Assembly: GCA_022925895.1 (NCBI GenBank)
Contig: JAKSYS010000023.1
Coordinates: 62,001-126,000, forward strand
Reading direction: 5' to 3'
Length of the DNA: 64,000 nucleotides
Source: Fragilaria crotonensis
Taxonomy: Eukaryota; Bacillariophyta; Fragilariophyceae; Fragilariales; Fragilariaceae
Shown one piece after another: positions 1 through 10,029 of the stretch. Every line of letters starts with the position of its first letter. The first letter of the stretch is position 1. The notes below the pieces were generated by a model that saw only the letters and a program-made list of their open reading frames with translations, did not search any database and was not told the origin of the DNA. A program made the position numbers and the translations under genes.

Positions 1-2778
1 TTGAACTGCTTCGGAACGCCCTCCAAGTACCCGACGACGGTGCTAACACTTCACAAAATGCCACCTTTGCCTCCAGCAGAGACTCTCGCAAGCAACATTC
101 TGGGAAAATCTCTCTATATTAATTGGCCAATGATGCACGAGGCGCGCGTGGTAGCCATCACGGATGCAAGGACAGAGATTCGCTTGGTGCAGGGTAAGAC
201 AGTCTTGAAGAAGTTTACTGCTAAGCAGGAAGAAGAGTGGCAAACCGAAGCTGTCGCTCTTGTTCAGAGTTACCTGATCGGGAATGGCGTTCCAGGCGCT
301 GGAGGAGTTCATATAGGCGAGATTCAGTACCGACTCAAGCTGGTACCCCTCCAAGGTATGAGAACGAATCCAAACAATGGATCTACAAAAAAGGTCTTTG
401 GTTCTGAAGAGGCCGATGTGCCTCTGCAGTTGGCACTCTGGAAAGCACCCGCCCCCGATCCTAGGTTTCAAGAAAAAGGACCAGTTTCCGTGTACGATCG
501 CTTCCCAGCGGACTCCCGAGTTGTTCTGACTAAAGGAAAGTATCGCGGATGTAAGGGAACTGTTGTTGCTGCCGTGGATGATAAGAAGATCGGAGTCAAG
601 GTCGAAGTGATACCTTCGGAACCACCTTTCGGTCTGGCCATTGCGCGATCGGTCCAAGAATCATATGTTTCCTCGGGCGATGCTGCCAAGCTTGTGAAGT
701 TGCATCCAAATGTGTTCGGAAAGGTCATGGGAGGACTCTTCATTGACCCTGGAAGATTTGATCTTGGTTTGAATCTAAAGTACGCTGAAGGTCTCTACGT
801 GGTTGGATACACCAGAAGGAAGCCTGATAGCGACGCAGAGAAGAAGAAGAAAGCGGCAGCTGCTGCTGGGGTCAAAAAGGCTTGGGGCGCTGGGGACTCT
901 TTGCTCGTTGTTGGCAGCAAGCGTGCTGAGAACGAGGAGAAGTTTTACGACAAGATTCAGTGGGAATACACGCCAAGGGCGATTCGGCTGATTTCCCTGT
1001 ACCGCCAAAAGTTCCCGCAACTTTTCACGGCCTTGAGCAAACAACCAAATGAACGCAAGTACGATGCAAACGTTATGTTCGGACCGCAAGGTCCTGCGCT
1101 TTTGCAGCAAATCCGCGATTGGTTGAACACTATCGAAACTGCGAAAATGCCGCGGAGTCCTATCACGACCGAAGCAATGCCTGTGGAAGCCATTCAAGCG
1201 GTGCAAAAAGCTGCCGACATCCGCACCGCTGCCATTGCAAAGAAGGGTATAAAACCAGTTGAGTCGTTAGTGAAAGTCCCAGCGTCTGCATTGTATCGCG
1301 AAGGTTCCACTAGTGCGACCGATGTTCTGCACGCTTCTGATGTAAATGACGATGAAGCTCCTGAGATTGGCGATCGCATAGTGAATCTGTGCGCTACTGG
1401 TATTCCGTTCGGGGCTCGAGGAACGGTTGTTGGAATTCATGACCCGTCGTCGGGTTGTGTGGAGGTCGTGATGGACGAAGAATTCATGGGGGGTGGAAGC
1501 CTCCAAGGAGCATGCTCAAATTTCAGAGGGAAGCTGTGTGTTTGGGCTCATCTTTTGAAGTTCGCTCCTGAGAACAGCAAAGCCATGGTTGACAAGCTTG
1601 TTCCGAAGGGGTCTGGTAAAGCCGCGGTGGAGCGCATTCTTGCTGCAATCGAGAAGGAAGCGTCTGGCAATGTTACGGCGAAAAAGGGACAGACTGCTTG
1701 GGCTTCTAAGAGCGCTGCAGAAACAGGTACCATCACATCCCCCAATCCAGCCGAACTTCCACTTCCATCTGCCCCTCCAACCAAAGCAGAACTCCCAACT
1801 AACCCTGAACCCAAATCACCTGCATTGTCGAAATCTCTGAGTAGGAGTCCACCCCGAAGTTCTTCACGCCAGGCAGGAGCTTCGACGGGACGAGCGAAGC
1901 AAGCGGGGTGGAAAGAGGCGCTCGGTCCGGATGCCAACGGAATTGGTTTCAAGACAAGGAAGGGGAAGACGAGTGGGTTGCAAAAGTGGCAGAATTACAC
2001 TGCAAAACCAGCACACACTGACGTAAGTCAAAGCGCTAGCCTTAAGGCGTTGCTTGGCGTTGACCGTCAACCCTCGGCGCCTCCTCCAGCTCTAGATGCG
2101 ACGGCTGGGTTGAAAGCGCTACTTGGTGTTAGCTCGCAACCTACGGCAGCGCCTCCACCCGACGCGTCAGCTGGCCTTAAAGCCATTCTTGGAGTAACCT
2201 CCGATGACGCCCATCCTCAGCATCACCAGCATATGCAACCGATGGGAGGTGGCTACCCCTTGCCTCCTATCCCTCATCCATCGATTGGAATGTACGGCCC
2301 TCCACCACCTCAAATGAATTCGTCTCAACCCTCACAATCGAGTGCCACAGACAAGATTCTACGATTGCTTCAATCTGGAAACGGTCCGAATGTTGCCATG
2401 CCTCCTCCAATGCCGCATCACCCGACCGCATTTAACTTCACCTACGTTGAAGAAGGCAAGGAAACACAGCCGCCAACTCCACAACAGCAGCCCATGCACT
2501 ACCATCATCAGCCTCCAGTAATGATGATGCCCCCTATGCATATGGGAGGCATGCAGATGATGCAGCCGATGCACATGGGAGGTATGCACATGATGCCTCA
2601 ACCTCCGCCACCCCAACCTATCTTCGAACTGCCCGAGGAAGAATTTCCCGCGCTTGGTTCTGCGACAACACTTAAGAAAAACGAGGCTCTGAAGGAAACA
2701 GCTCAGCCTCCGAAGAGGGAGCCGAAGGCTCCTCAGCCCATGGTCCCCTCGGTTGTTTTAGCGCAGGCGAAAAAGTAA
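1..2778 (+). CDS. XRN1: 5'-3' exoribonuclease XRN1, C-terminal part (5' end outside window)
   Basis: This is the 3' part of an XRN1-type cytoplasmic 5'-3' exonuclease, which degrades decapped mRNA. The catalytic N-terminal half lies upstream of the window; the frame is open to base 1 and the first codon is not a real start. The 925 visible residues hold the regions that follow the nuclease core in XRN1: a D1-like beta domain, a KOW-like segment near residues 172-195 (KGKYRGCKGTVV), a winged-helix-like part near 315-345, and the SH3-like domain near 455-500 (GIPFGARGTVVGIH), the most diagnostic stretch. The last 350 residues are low-complexity, rich in Pro, Ser, Met and His. They hold three LKALLGV-type repeats and an EEEFPALG motif near the C-terminus. 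Family assignment is good; the roles of the tail motifs are inference. Confidence 0.85.
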   Translation: MNCFGTPSKYPTTVLTLHKMPPLPPAETLASNILGKSLYINWPMMHEARVVAITDARTEIRLVQGKTVLKKFTAKQEEEWQTEAVALVQSYLIGNGVPGAGGVHIGEIQYRLKLVPLQGMRTNPNNGSTKKVFGSEEADVPLQLALWKAPAPDPRFQEKGPVSVYDRFPADSRVVLTKGKYRGCKGTVVAAVDDKKIGVKVEVIPSEPPFGLAIARSVQESYVSSGDAAKLVKLHPNVFGKVMGGLFIDPGRFDLGLNLKYAEGLYVVGYTRRKPDSDAEKKKKAAAAAGVKKAWGAGDSLLVVGSKRAENEEKFYDKIQWEYTPRAIRLISLYRQKFPQLFTALSKQPNERKYDANVMFGPQGPALLQQIRDWLNTIETAKMPRSPITTEAMPVEAIQAVQKAADIRTAAIAKKGIKPVESLVKVPASALYREGSTSATDVLHASDVNDDEAPEIGDRIVNLCATGIPFGARGTVVGIHDPSSGCVEVVMDEEFMGGGSLQGACSNFRGKLCVWAHLLKFAPENSKAMVDKLVPKGSGKAAVERILAAIEKEASGNVTAKKGQTAWASKSAAETGTITSPNPAELPLPSAPPTKAELPTNPEPKSPALSKSLSRSPPRSSSRQAGASTGRAKQAGWKEALGPDANGIGFKTRKGKTSGLQKWQNYTAKPAHTDVSQSASLKALLGVDRQPSAPPPALDATAGLKALLGVSSQPTAAPPPDASAGLKAILGVTSDDAHPQHHQHMQPMGGGYPLPPIPHPSIGMYGPPPPQMNSSQPSQSSATDKILRLLQSGNGPNVAMPPPMPHHPTAFNFTYVEEGKETQPPTPQQQPMHYHHQPPVMMMPPMHMGGMQMMQPMHMGGMHMMPQPPPPQPIFELPEEEFPALGSATTLKKNEALKETAQPPKREPKAPQPMVPSVVLAQAKK
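2041..2196 (+). repeat. Three LKALLGV-type leucine motif repeats in the XRN1 tail
   Basis: Within the XRN1 reading frame, LKALLGV (2041-2061), LKALLGV (2110-2130) and LKAILGV (2176-2196) recur at about 66-69 bp spacing, separated by Pro/Ala-rich linkers. They resemble the short helical leucine-rich motifs that decay factors use to bind one another. Confidence 0.8.
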
Positions 2779-2921
2779 CTGTGACATGGATGAGGGTTTA
2801 TGGGGCGATGTCGTTTGTCGAAGGCATGCTGAATCTACTTCAGTCGTTTGAGCGTAAACTAAAAATCAAACGTTATATGAACTTTGCCTAGATTATGTAA
2901 GGCGACATAGTTCTCGTCCAT

Positions 2922-3908
2922 CTATGCTGAATCCACTTGTCGACCTGCTGTACGTCTATCCGCGACAGGTGACATGTTATGGCTGGGTTGTGAGAGCATG
3001 CCATCTAGTTGCTTGTCCAGCATTTCCAAGACAGCCAATAGCGGCGGGTTGCCACCGAGTTTATCAATTTGCTCAGTGATTGATTGCTTGAGTTGACTGC
3101 ATTTCTTCCTGGTGTACGATAAGCTACCTGCCTCTCGCATAAGACTCTGTGCGTATCGTTTCACATCGATGTCCTCCGTCCGTTGCTTCAAGATAGAGAG
3201 GAGTTTCGTATCATTCGGGTCACGTTGCACTGCGTGTATGATTGGAAAGCTGAATTTTCCTTCCGTCAAGTCTTCACAAAAAGACTTGGACTTCATGTAT
3301 TCTTCATCCGCGAGATTGATGAAATCATCGCGAATTTGAAAGTACATGGCCAAATTGTTGACAAGTGGAGATAGGTCAACCTCCTTGTTTTCAGTGGCAA
3401 AGGCTTGCATGAGACCAACTGCCAAACGGAAGAGACCACCCGTCTTGTCGACAACCATATCGCAGTACTGCTCTTCTGTCGGACATTGGATCGCATCACG
3501 CCATTGAATATCATGACCCTGTCCGCGATGGAGATTCAGGAGTTCTAGGACAAAGACGTTCATAGCCAGAGGATTGTTGAGTGCTTGACACTTCTCCAGG
3601 GCCAGGAAGTATACGTAATTGGCGGTATTGATGACGGACGGGACTCCAAAAATAGAATGCGCGACAGGAATGCCTCGGCGTAGTTTACTGTTGTCCTCGA
3701 TGTCGTCAACGAGGAGAGATGCATTATGCAGATCGCCGACAATATCCTTGATCTGATCCAAGATGTCAGTGGAGTCGACTTGCAGCCATATTTGGAAGCA
3801 GTCGATTAGCTGGCCGCGAACATCCTTCCCTGGAACGGAACTAATGTATCGAAATGCTTCAAGTAGTGCTGGATCCTGCTGATGATGCTCCATGCTTGCA
3901 AGTTGCAC
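2922..3908 (-). CDS. GGPS1: Geranylgeranyl diphosphate synthase (type III, animal/fungal-like)
   Basis: This is a short-chain trans-prenyltransferase that condenses IPP with an allylic diphosphate to make GGPP, the precursor of protein prenyl groups and, in plastids, of carotenoids and phytol. The 328 residues are close to the usual 300 of this family. The first Asp-rich motif lies in VDDIEDNSKLRRG, followed by GIPSVINTANYVYFLALEK, KTGGLFRLAVGLMQ and the second Asp motif FQIRDDFINL. FCEDLTEGKFSFP and the late GGNPPLLAVLEML are also typical of the eukaryotic cytosolic type. I see no plastid or mitochondrial leader, so a cytosolic enzyme is inferred. The start may be Met1 or Met6. The gene is convergent with XRN1 (143 bp between) and divergent from the PhyH-like gene. 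Confidence 0.9.
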   Translation of the reverse strand: MQLASMEHHQQDPALLEAFRYISSVPGKDVRGQLIDCFQIWLQVDSTDILDQIKDIVGDLHNASLLVDDIEDNSKLRRGIPVAHSIFGVPSVINTANYVYFLALEKCQALNNPLAMNVFVLELLNLHRGQGHDIQWRDAIQCPTEEQYCDMVVDKTGGLFRLAVGLMQAFATENKEVDLSPLVNNLAMYFQIRDDFINLADEEYMKSKSFCEDLTEGKFSFPIIHAVQRDPNDTKLLSILKQRTEDIDVKRYAQSLMREAGSLSYTRKKCSQLKQSITEQIDKLGGNPPLLAVLEMLDKQLDGMLSQPSHNMSPVADRRTAGRQVDSA

Positions 3909-5417
3909 GTCGACGACGATGGATGTTGTGGGGTGTCAATTCGACCTCTGATCGATTCCGTCAAATGGAGAATGGAGGACCAGGTACTAGTACATGGTAC
4001 CAGTATTTTTGTGTTAAGTACTCGAGTACTACAGTGCTACGAAGTATAACCATTCTACAACTGTGAACGGCAATCGTGAATATGTTTACACGGAATTCAA
4101 AAGGGGAAATTACAAAAAAACCCTTTTTTACGGAGTACTGGAGCACTATATTGGACTGTTGCCTTTACTATTTAGTACTAAAACCTTTGCACTCACAATT
4201 TAGTCTCTTTATTTTGTCCACCCTTTTGTAGTATAATCCATTTTGTTTACTAAAACACCCACCTGCCATCCTCACTTCCCATGAAACAAATGGTACCCCG
4301 TGCTGTAGAAGACACTTCAATGAGCAGAATACATGATATTGCTTTCACATCATGATGCTTCCTCAACTGTGTTCAAATACAACGATTTTGAAAACAGTCT
4401 TGTACTACACAGGATCCCCCATCCCCGGCTGGACCAGCTTTGTTGGCACAAGACTATTGTGATGCAAAAGATAGGAAGGCTTCAAGATGGGATGGCGTTT
4501 TTTCAGTGGCTGTTTTGTTGCAGAGGATTTTGAAAATAATTGCTCAAAGATTCTTGAGGACGCCAAGGGTGCAAAAGGCTCTCCAAAACAAATGATCATG
4601 ACATATCATCATTCCATGACAAAGAGCACCTTCTATTAAACAAACTCAAAACAGATTTGCATGAAGCGACTGTAGCGTCGCAAGAGAAATCAAGCATGCT
4701 TTCAAGCGCAAAGTGGTGTGGAAGTCATCGGTAACAAATGAAACGACTGCGTCAGCAGGAAACAACCACAAAGATTGGAGACAGCGGGTGTGACTTTTTC
4801 ATTCCACATGTGCTTATGTTTGTGCTACTGCCACCTACCACGTAGTACGAGTACCAGGTACTGTATTGCGTCGAGTGCATGTCACGTGAAATCGACTCAG
4901 AACATTGTACTGCAGGATTACAAGTCTACAGTATGGTACAGGGTACCAGGTACCGTAGTACAAGTACTCCCGTTACAATTTACTCCTAGTCGTACTCCGC
5001 ATGTGCGCGACCACAGTTCGAGGTCGTATTTGTGTACATGTACATCTATGCTTAGAGTATTCGAACCCCGTACAAGGTACCACATCTAACATATGCATCG
5101 TGTACAGTATCTGGTGCAAACAAGTGCTTAAATATTTTCACGTCGTATTCCGAGAACTGCGATTGGACGGTTAACAATCGTCGGTAATAGTTTCGTACTA
5201 TCATATGGATTGTCCTTGTAAATAACATTGCTTATATTGATGCACATAAATCCTGTCGTCCTCGACATGCAAATCCTGCTAAGTATTTAGCTCGACAATA
5301 GTCTTCATAATCCACACGAGGCGGAGCATTCAACACATTCAACATTCAACACCAACAGCAAGTACCAGCCGCGAGCACAACACTGCACGAACCAACTCCA
5401 AAAACATTTCCATCAAC
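3909..5417. promoter_or_regulatory. Divergent intergenic region with two GTAC-rich clusters
   Basis: About 1.5 kb lies between the divergent GGPP synthase and PhyH-like genes. GTAC-rich clusters occupy about 3980-4040 and 4840-5060, with GGTACCAGTA, GTACAAGTAC and overlapping palindromes. The middle (about 4130-4750) is moderately AT-rich, and I recognise no gene in it. The short open frames there have no family resemblance and no clear codon bias. Confidence 0.6.
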
Positions 5418-6932
5418 ATGCGAAAGTGGGTGCTCTGGGTTGGAGGCTTCGCCACCGCAACGGTGGCCGAGGATGCCGTTGTCAGTCTCGCCCAGAAAGA
5501 AGCCGCCATTCGTCTTTTGCGTGCTTCGCTCGCTTCCCCAAATGCAGACGTGACAACGATTCGCTTCGACGCCAATGCTCTTTTTGGTGACATCCTCGAC
5601 ACCGACGAGCTAGACGAGCTAGTATTGACTTCCAGTTTGTTTGCACCGTCCTGTGTCAGCACGGAAGCTCAGATGGCAGGACAGCCATTGATTCCTCGGG
5701 ATGTTGATCGACACGCAAAACGAGCCGAAGCAGCAGTAGCAGACTACGATTGCATGGAACGAGAATTTGACATGAGCCATCCATCATTTGATCCATCAGA
5801 AGCAGCGAGTGTCTTATCCAAGTGCCGTTTGTTAGTTGTCCGTAACATTTGGTCGGAGGACTTGATACTCGAGTTCAAAGCAAACTTTTCCGACTACTTG
5901 ACTAGTTTGCATCAAGGGAAACTCAGTCCAAAGGGAACGACGACACTTGGAGAAGGATATTTTTATGCCCAGCGAAATCCAAAACGATTCGATGTTTTGT
6001 TTCCGAAGTATTTGAAACATGATGAGATTCATGTTAACAGCAAGGTTGCCAAAATTATGAGTGACCCGCAGGTACTTGGGAAAGACTTCATTGTCAACAG
6101 CGTGGGAGCCGTGATTTCGGAGAGTGGTGCTCCCGCAGGATCCTATCACTATGATGACGAGTATCTTCTGGATGTGGATAGTTTCCGTCAATTCTCTGTC
6201 GCTGGCGCGGACTTGCCCCCGTGGGCTGTGACGATGTTCTTTCCACTTCTCAATGTTACCAAGGATCATGGACCGACAGAGTTTTGCATGGGAACGACCC
6301 ATCTGAAAGGTCTCATTCCCGAGAAAAACGTTATGTTTGATGACACTCATCAAGTCAATTTCGATAAACTCCGCCGATTCGATTCTACACTCAAGTCTTG
6401 TCCGAAGAAGTACCGTCGCACTCCGATCCTGAATATAGGCGATGCCATTTTCTTCGACTATACCATAACTCACCGAGGAGGTCCGAACAAGAGCCCAGAC
6501 CTGCGTGCCATGCCCTACACATTCTACTCTCGGTATTGGTATCGAGATTCGAATTTTGAACCCAGCGGAGAAGAGCTAACATATGAGCAGCAACGGACTG
6601 TAACCACCCGGTATGCAATAGTATCGGAGCTGGATGACTGCTTGGTTTCTCCCTGCCCGGATCGAGTTGCACTTGAGTCGATTGAAAACTTTATGCAGCC
6701 CGGACCAACAATGATAACGATTCAAAATGAAGACTTCGAAGGCGCGGTGTTGTACGTCGGCGACACTCATGTGAGTGATCTTGGGGTGGGGCAAAGGTTG
6801 GTGCTCAAGCTGGAGATTGGAAAGGAGTTGTACCTATACGACGAAGACGACAACCTGATCAAGAAATGGAAAGTTAAAGGAAAACAGAAAATGCTTATAC
6901 TGCGAGCCGAAGACTTCATGGAATCCGAATGA
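5418..6932 (+). CDS. Secreted or ER phytanoyl-CoA dioxygenase (PhyH)-like Fe(II)/2-oxoglutarate oxygenase
   Basis: The 504-residue protein begins with a likely signal peptide (hydrophobic stretch to about residue 17, ending TVA-ED). The oxygenase core spans about residues 140-385. The iron ligands are visible as H-x-D in YHYDDE (His244, Asp246) and the distal His in THRGG (His352). An Arg about 11 residues later (DLRAMPYTFYSRYW) would bind 2-oxoglutarate. GPTEFCMGTTHLKG before the distal His is typical of PhyH-type enzymes. The last 100 residues (after EELTYEQQR) are extra, partly beta-like and acidic; I do not recognise a domain. The substrate is unknown. The intronless frame and the signal peptide support the chosen start. 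Confidence 0.75.
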   Translation: MRKWVLWVGGFATATVAEDAVVSLAQKEAAIRLLRASLASPNADVTTIRFDANALFGDILDTDELDELVLTSSLFAPSCVSTEAQMAGQPLIPRDVDRHAKRAEAAVADYDCMEREFDMSHPSFDPSEAASVLSKCRLLVVRNIWSEDLILEFKANFSDYLTSLHQGKLSPKGTTTLGEGYFYAQRNPKRFDVLFPKYLKHDEIHVNSKVAKIMSDPQVLGKDFIVNSVGAVISESGAPAGSYHYDDEYLLDVDSFRQFSVAGADLPPWAVTMFFPLLNVTKDHGPTEFCMGTTHLKGLIPEKNVMFDDTHQVNFDKLRRFDSTLKSCPKKYRRTPILNIGDAIFFDYTITHRGGPNKSPDLRAMPYTFYSRYWYRDSNFEPSGEELTYEQQRTVTTRYAIVSELDDCLVSPCPDRVALESIENFMQPGPTMITIQNEDFEGAVLYVGDTHVSDLGVGQRLVLKLEIGKELYLYDEDDNLIKKWKVKGKQKMLILRAEDFMESE

Positions 6933-7010
6933 TACACTCAAGGGCAGCTCTGACTTTGTCATTCTACACCAATACCTATCGAGATTAAAGCCTAAGGTCT
7001 ATCGGATTAT

Positions 7011-7143
7011 TTTAGTAACACGTCGAGTTTTACAAGTTGGTATGGGTTCGCTCAGAACTTCGTACTCCCAGGCGAGGAACCACGTCGTCCAGCACTAGTC
7101 AATGATGGGGCCCTTCTTCTTGTTCGCCAATGCCTCATTGTGA
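7011..7143. repeat. Diverged tandem copy of the OXA1 3' end
   Basis: This stretch aligns throughout with 7148-7279, which holds the stop codon and last codons of OXA1 plus flank. Shared blocks in order are TTTAGTA, GTCGAGTT, TTCG..AACTTC, CACGTCGTCCA, CTTCTT.TTGTT and TGCCTCATTGTG. The copies differ by many substitutions and small indels, so this is an old partial tandem duplication of the gene's tail. The copy nearer 7011 is non-coding now. Confidence 0.75.
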
Positions 7144-7171
7144 CTCCTTTAGTACCAAGTCGAGTTATTGG

Positions 7172-8332
7172 TTAGGGCTTCGTTCGAAACTTCTTACGCC
7201 CTAGCGGGGCATCACGTCGTCCAACAGGGCTGCTCGCAATGGCGGCAAGCTTCTTTTTGTTTGTCACTGCCTCATTGTGTTTCTTGATACGCTCTGTTTC
7301 GGTCGGTTGGTGTTGGATGGTATTTCGAATTGATTCCAGGATTCCTTCTGGCTGCGGCATTCCTGGAACAGGCTTCGGCATATCCCAGATGCCGAGCGCC
7401 TTGCGAACGGATGCAATTTGAAAGATCCTGGCTTGCAGGGCAGTAACTGTATTATTCACCACCCAGTAGAGATTGAGAGCGGCTGGAAACGAAGCAACTG
7501 CCGGTACCATGACGATTGACAACGCTCGAAACGCGTTGATCATGATCTTTCCTTGTGCTGGGTTGGAGGCAATCATTTGAGCCTTACCAAACTCCACAGA
7601 TGCCAACATGGTCAAGCCAGATAATATAGGCAAGGCATAGTACGGATCATAAGTGGTCAAATCTGTGAACCAAAACATACCTTCAGTTGTCATATCAGAC
7701 CCAAAGAACTTAGGCATTTTTTGGAGCCCGAAAAACATGCCCATAAACATCGGCATCTGAATTAGAGGGCCGGCTAATGAAGACATAGGATTGCAGTCGT
7801 ACTTTTTGAACAAGGCTGACATTTGGCGACCGAATTTCATTTGGGTCTCATGATCAGCTCTGTCACCCATGGCGTCCAATTTCTTCTTCAGAGCCTGCAT
7901 CTCCGGTTGCATGTGCGCCATCCGAGATGAATTACGCTGCAGCTTGACAAAGAGGGGAAATAATCCAAAACGAAGCAAAAGCGTTACCCCTACGATGGAT
8001 TCGCCGTACCCTAATCCAGAAACATCTCGAAATGCGTTGATGGTTGTTACTGCACAATCGGCGACATTGTACCAATGGGGATCCCAAGTTGTATTGACAA
8101 TGGCGTCTGCGACGGCATTTGAAGCCTCTTGATCCTTAAACAGATTTTCCAAGGTCTGGTCTACAGTACCTGCCGAAACCACAGCGTCGACAGGTGTCGT
8201 CGCATTTGTCGCGATGGTCCTTGTCCTCTCCCCTCTTGCATCGGCAATGCATATCTCAAACGATGAGATCGCGCCAGCGTGACTTCTCTGCACAATCCTA
8301 GTTGCAATTCTTCTGGAAGCTACGCGAATCAT
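7172..8332 (-). CDS. OXA1: Mitochondrial inner-membrane insertase OXA1 (YidC/Oxa1/Alb3 family)
   Basis: OXA1 inserts nuclear- and mitochondrion-encoded proteins into the inner membrane. I start at the Met in MIRVASRRIATRIVQR, because that gives a basic amphipathic mitochondrial presequence; an upstream in-frame Met at 8377 exists. The core has five hydrophobic segments typical of the family: YGESIVGVTLLLRFGLFPLF, then the charged helical loop with HMQPEMQALKKKL, then PLIQMPMFMGMFFGLQKM, ALPILSGLTMLA and the final SFPAALNLYWVVNN. The C-terminal tail is basic (DAPLGRKKFRTKP), consistent with ribosome binding. No plastid signal is seen, which argues against Alb3. It is divergent from the IGPS-like gene across a long spacer. 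Confidence 0.88.
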   Translation of the reverse strand: MIRVASRRIATRIVQRSHAGAISSFEICIADARGERTRTIATNATTPVDAVVSAGTVDQTLENLFKDQEASNAVADAIVNTTWDPHWYNVADCAVTTINAFRDVSGLGYGESIVGVTLLLRFGLFPLFVKLQRNSSRMAHMQPEMQALKKKLDAMGDRADHETQMKFGRQMSALFKKYDCNPMSSLAGPLIQMPMFMGMFFGLQKMPKFFGSDMTTEGMFWFTDLTTYDPYYALPILSGLTMLASVEFGKAQMIASNPAQGKIMINAFRALSIVMVPAVASFPAALNLYWVVNNTVTALQARIFQIASVRKALGIWDMPKPVPGMPQPEGILESIRNTIQHQPTETERIKKHNEAVTNKKKLAAIASSPVGRRDAPLGRKKFRTKP

Positions 8333-9399
8333 GGTGTGCTTTCTTATGACTGTCCTGCAGGTGCGATAGGTCGTCACAACAGAATGGTTGGATGTTGGAT
8401 CCCGTCGAAGTGGGCAGTTTTTTTATGACGCGTCTGACGAATGAGGAACGGCTGCCGAACGCTGTGACATGGGAAATTGATCAGTAATAACGTAATAACT
8501 AATAACGTGTATGTACCACAGGTTCTTTGGGTGACAAGTAATTACCAGTACGGTACATGTACAAGTACGAGGTACTTGTACTTGTACTTGTATGAACGTA
8601 TGATACGTCCGGAGATATCATATGTACTACTACTACCACATAAAAATGGGTTCGACCCAATAAAATGGCTTTGAACCAGCAATCTCGTGTGAAATTCAAT
8701 GACCTCTACACAAAAACACTCCAATTTTCATTATTTCACACCGTGACCTATTGTAAAGCACTCCTTAATGAACAAATAGAGGTATGTTCTGCAGATAGAA
8801 AAGCAATATATTTGCTCAGTTCTCTCAAATACGCATACCGTAGATGAGACGCAAAACATTTCTGTACGACCCTTTTTCACACGTCGAGGACGCCCTCCAA
8901 ATTTCAATAAGCTACAGTTCTGAATATTTTCATACGTCTGCAAGAAATCCACTTGGCGTTTGTAATACACGGTGTGGTACAAACAGCTCGTTCAAAACCC
9001 TGTACCAATACGAATTTTGATCTACTGAACTCTTGTGAAATAAATCAAGATCAGAATATAAAATATTATTCATACATGAATACAAATTTATACACAACTT
9101 TGACCCAGTAAATCAAAAAGCCAGACTTGCTTATCATCATTAGCTAATTCACATGTTGCTCCAGTACTTTCATCATTCTTCGTTGCTGTTGACAGGGTAA
9201 TGAAGTATCAATAATACGAACTGTTTGTAAAAGATTTATGTGTTTCTGCCAAGATTTGGTAATTTGAAACTCTTGTGAAGCTATTGATTCAAAGCCATTT
9301 TTATGTGGTACTATGCATTAGTATATGCATACGATGCAGACAAGGTCCCATATCCCACCTACTGTATTGTGAATTCATGTATCCAAGTACTCCATATGC
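8333..9399. promoter_or_regulatory. Upstream region of OXA1: GTAC cluster, then AT-rich DNA
   Basis: A GTAC-rich cluster at about 8510-8600 contains repeated TACTTGTA/TACAAGTA steps. The stretch from about 8640 to 9399 is AT-rich, with no gene I can support and no tRNA-like arms. Confidence 0.5.
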
Positions 9400-9407
9400 G
9401 TTATATT

Positions 9408-9728
9408 CAGGCATGTTTATTTAAGGCGATCTCCCGGGTTCCCGCCTCAACTTCCTAAAATAAAGGTTGACACGGCGCCTAAAATAAGCGTTTTTTTGCC
9501 CGTATGCCTGATCGGAGCTTGAGTTTTGCCTAAAATAAGCACTTTTATTTGGTTAAATTTCCCCTCTGTACAGCTCGACAGTAACATGGTAGACAGTCTA
9601 TGTATAATTTCTACGTAGAAATGGTTTCAATTTGTAAAGTGTCTAAAATAGGCGGTCATATTCTTATTCGGCGCCTTAAATAGCTTATTCTAGGAAAATA
9701 AGGCTACTGACTTAAATAAACATGCCTG
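9408..9728. mobile_element. Non-autonomous hAT-like MITE, 321 bp, with 18-bp perfect TIRs and 8-bp TSD
   Basis: The element starts CAGGCATGTTTATTTAAG and ends with its exact reverse complement CTTAAATAAACATGCCTG (9711-9728). The same 8 bases, GTTATATT, flank it on both sides (9400-9407 and 9729-9736), a target-site duplication of the length made by hAT transposases. Inside, CCTAAAATAAGC-like units recur in both orientations near both ends (about 9454, 9476, 9528, 9642, 9675, 9685), like the subterminal transposase-binding repeats of hAT elements. There is no coding capacity. The intact duplication and perfect TIRs suggest a fairly recent insertion. The superfamily call rests on TSD length and the CAGG terminus, so it is an inference. 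Confidence 0.9.
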
Positions 9729-10029
9729 GTTATATTGCTTATTGCTTGCACTCTTCACTCCATCCAACCTCCACGAATCTAACTGTATAAAGGGGCATGA
9801 AATATCTACCGTAGTACCACTACTGCAGTACATGTAATGTGTCTTCGTACGTTTATGACATACCAGCTACAGTACTGTATCAGACGTTATGCACAAAAAA
9901 AATACACGTGAAACGTGATACATGATCTCTACACCAATCAATCGCACCCACCCCTGTCGACAGCCAACAACCCATCCCAGTCCCACCAGAGTATCAGAGT
10001 CTCCGATCCGAGAAACAAATAAAGAAACC

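Noticed and set aside
3980-5060. GTAC clusters as a CRISPR-like or simple tandem array
   Set aside because: Units are short, spacing is irregular and there are no unique spacers of constant length.
5050-5080. GGTTCGAA-like tRNA T-loop on the minus strand
   Set aside because: The flanking bases do not form a T-stem and no acceptor or anticodon arm can be drawn.
8645-8665. TGGGTTCGACCCA, resembling a T-arm
   Set aside because: It is just a short palindrome; no cloverleaf fits around it.
9922-10029. Upstream in-frame Met for the IGPS-like gene
   Set aside because: It would put a polar Pro/Thr-rich stretch before an excellent signal peptide.
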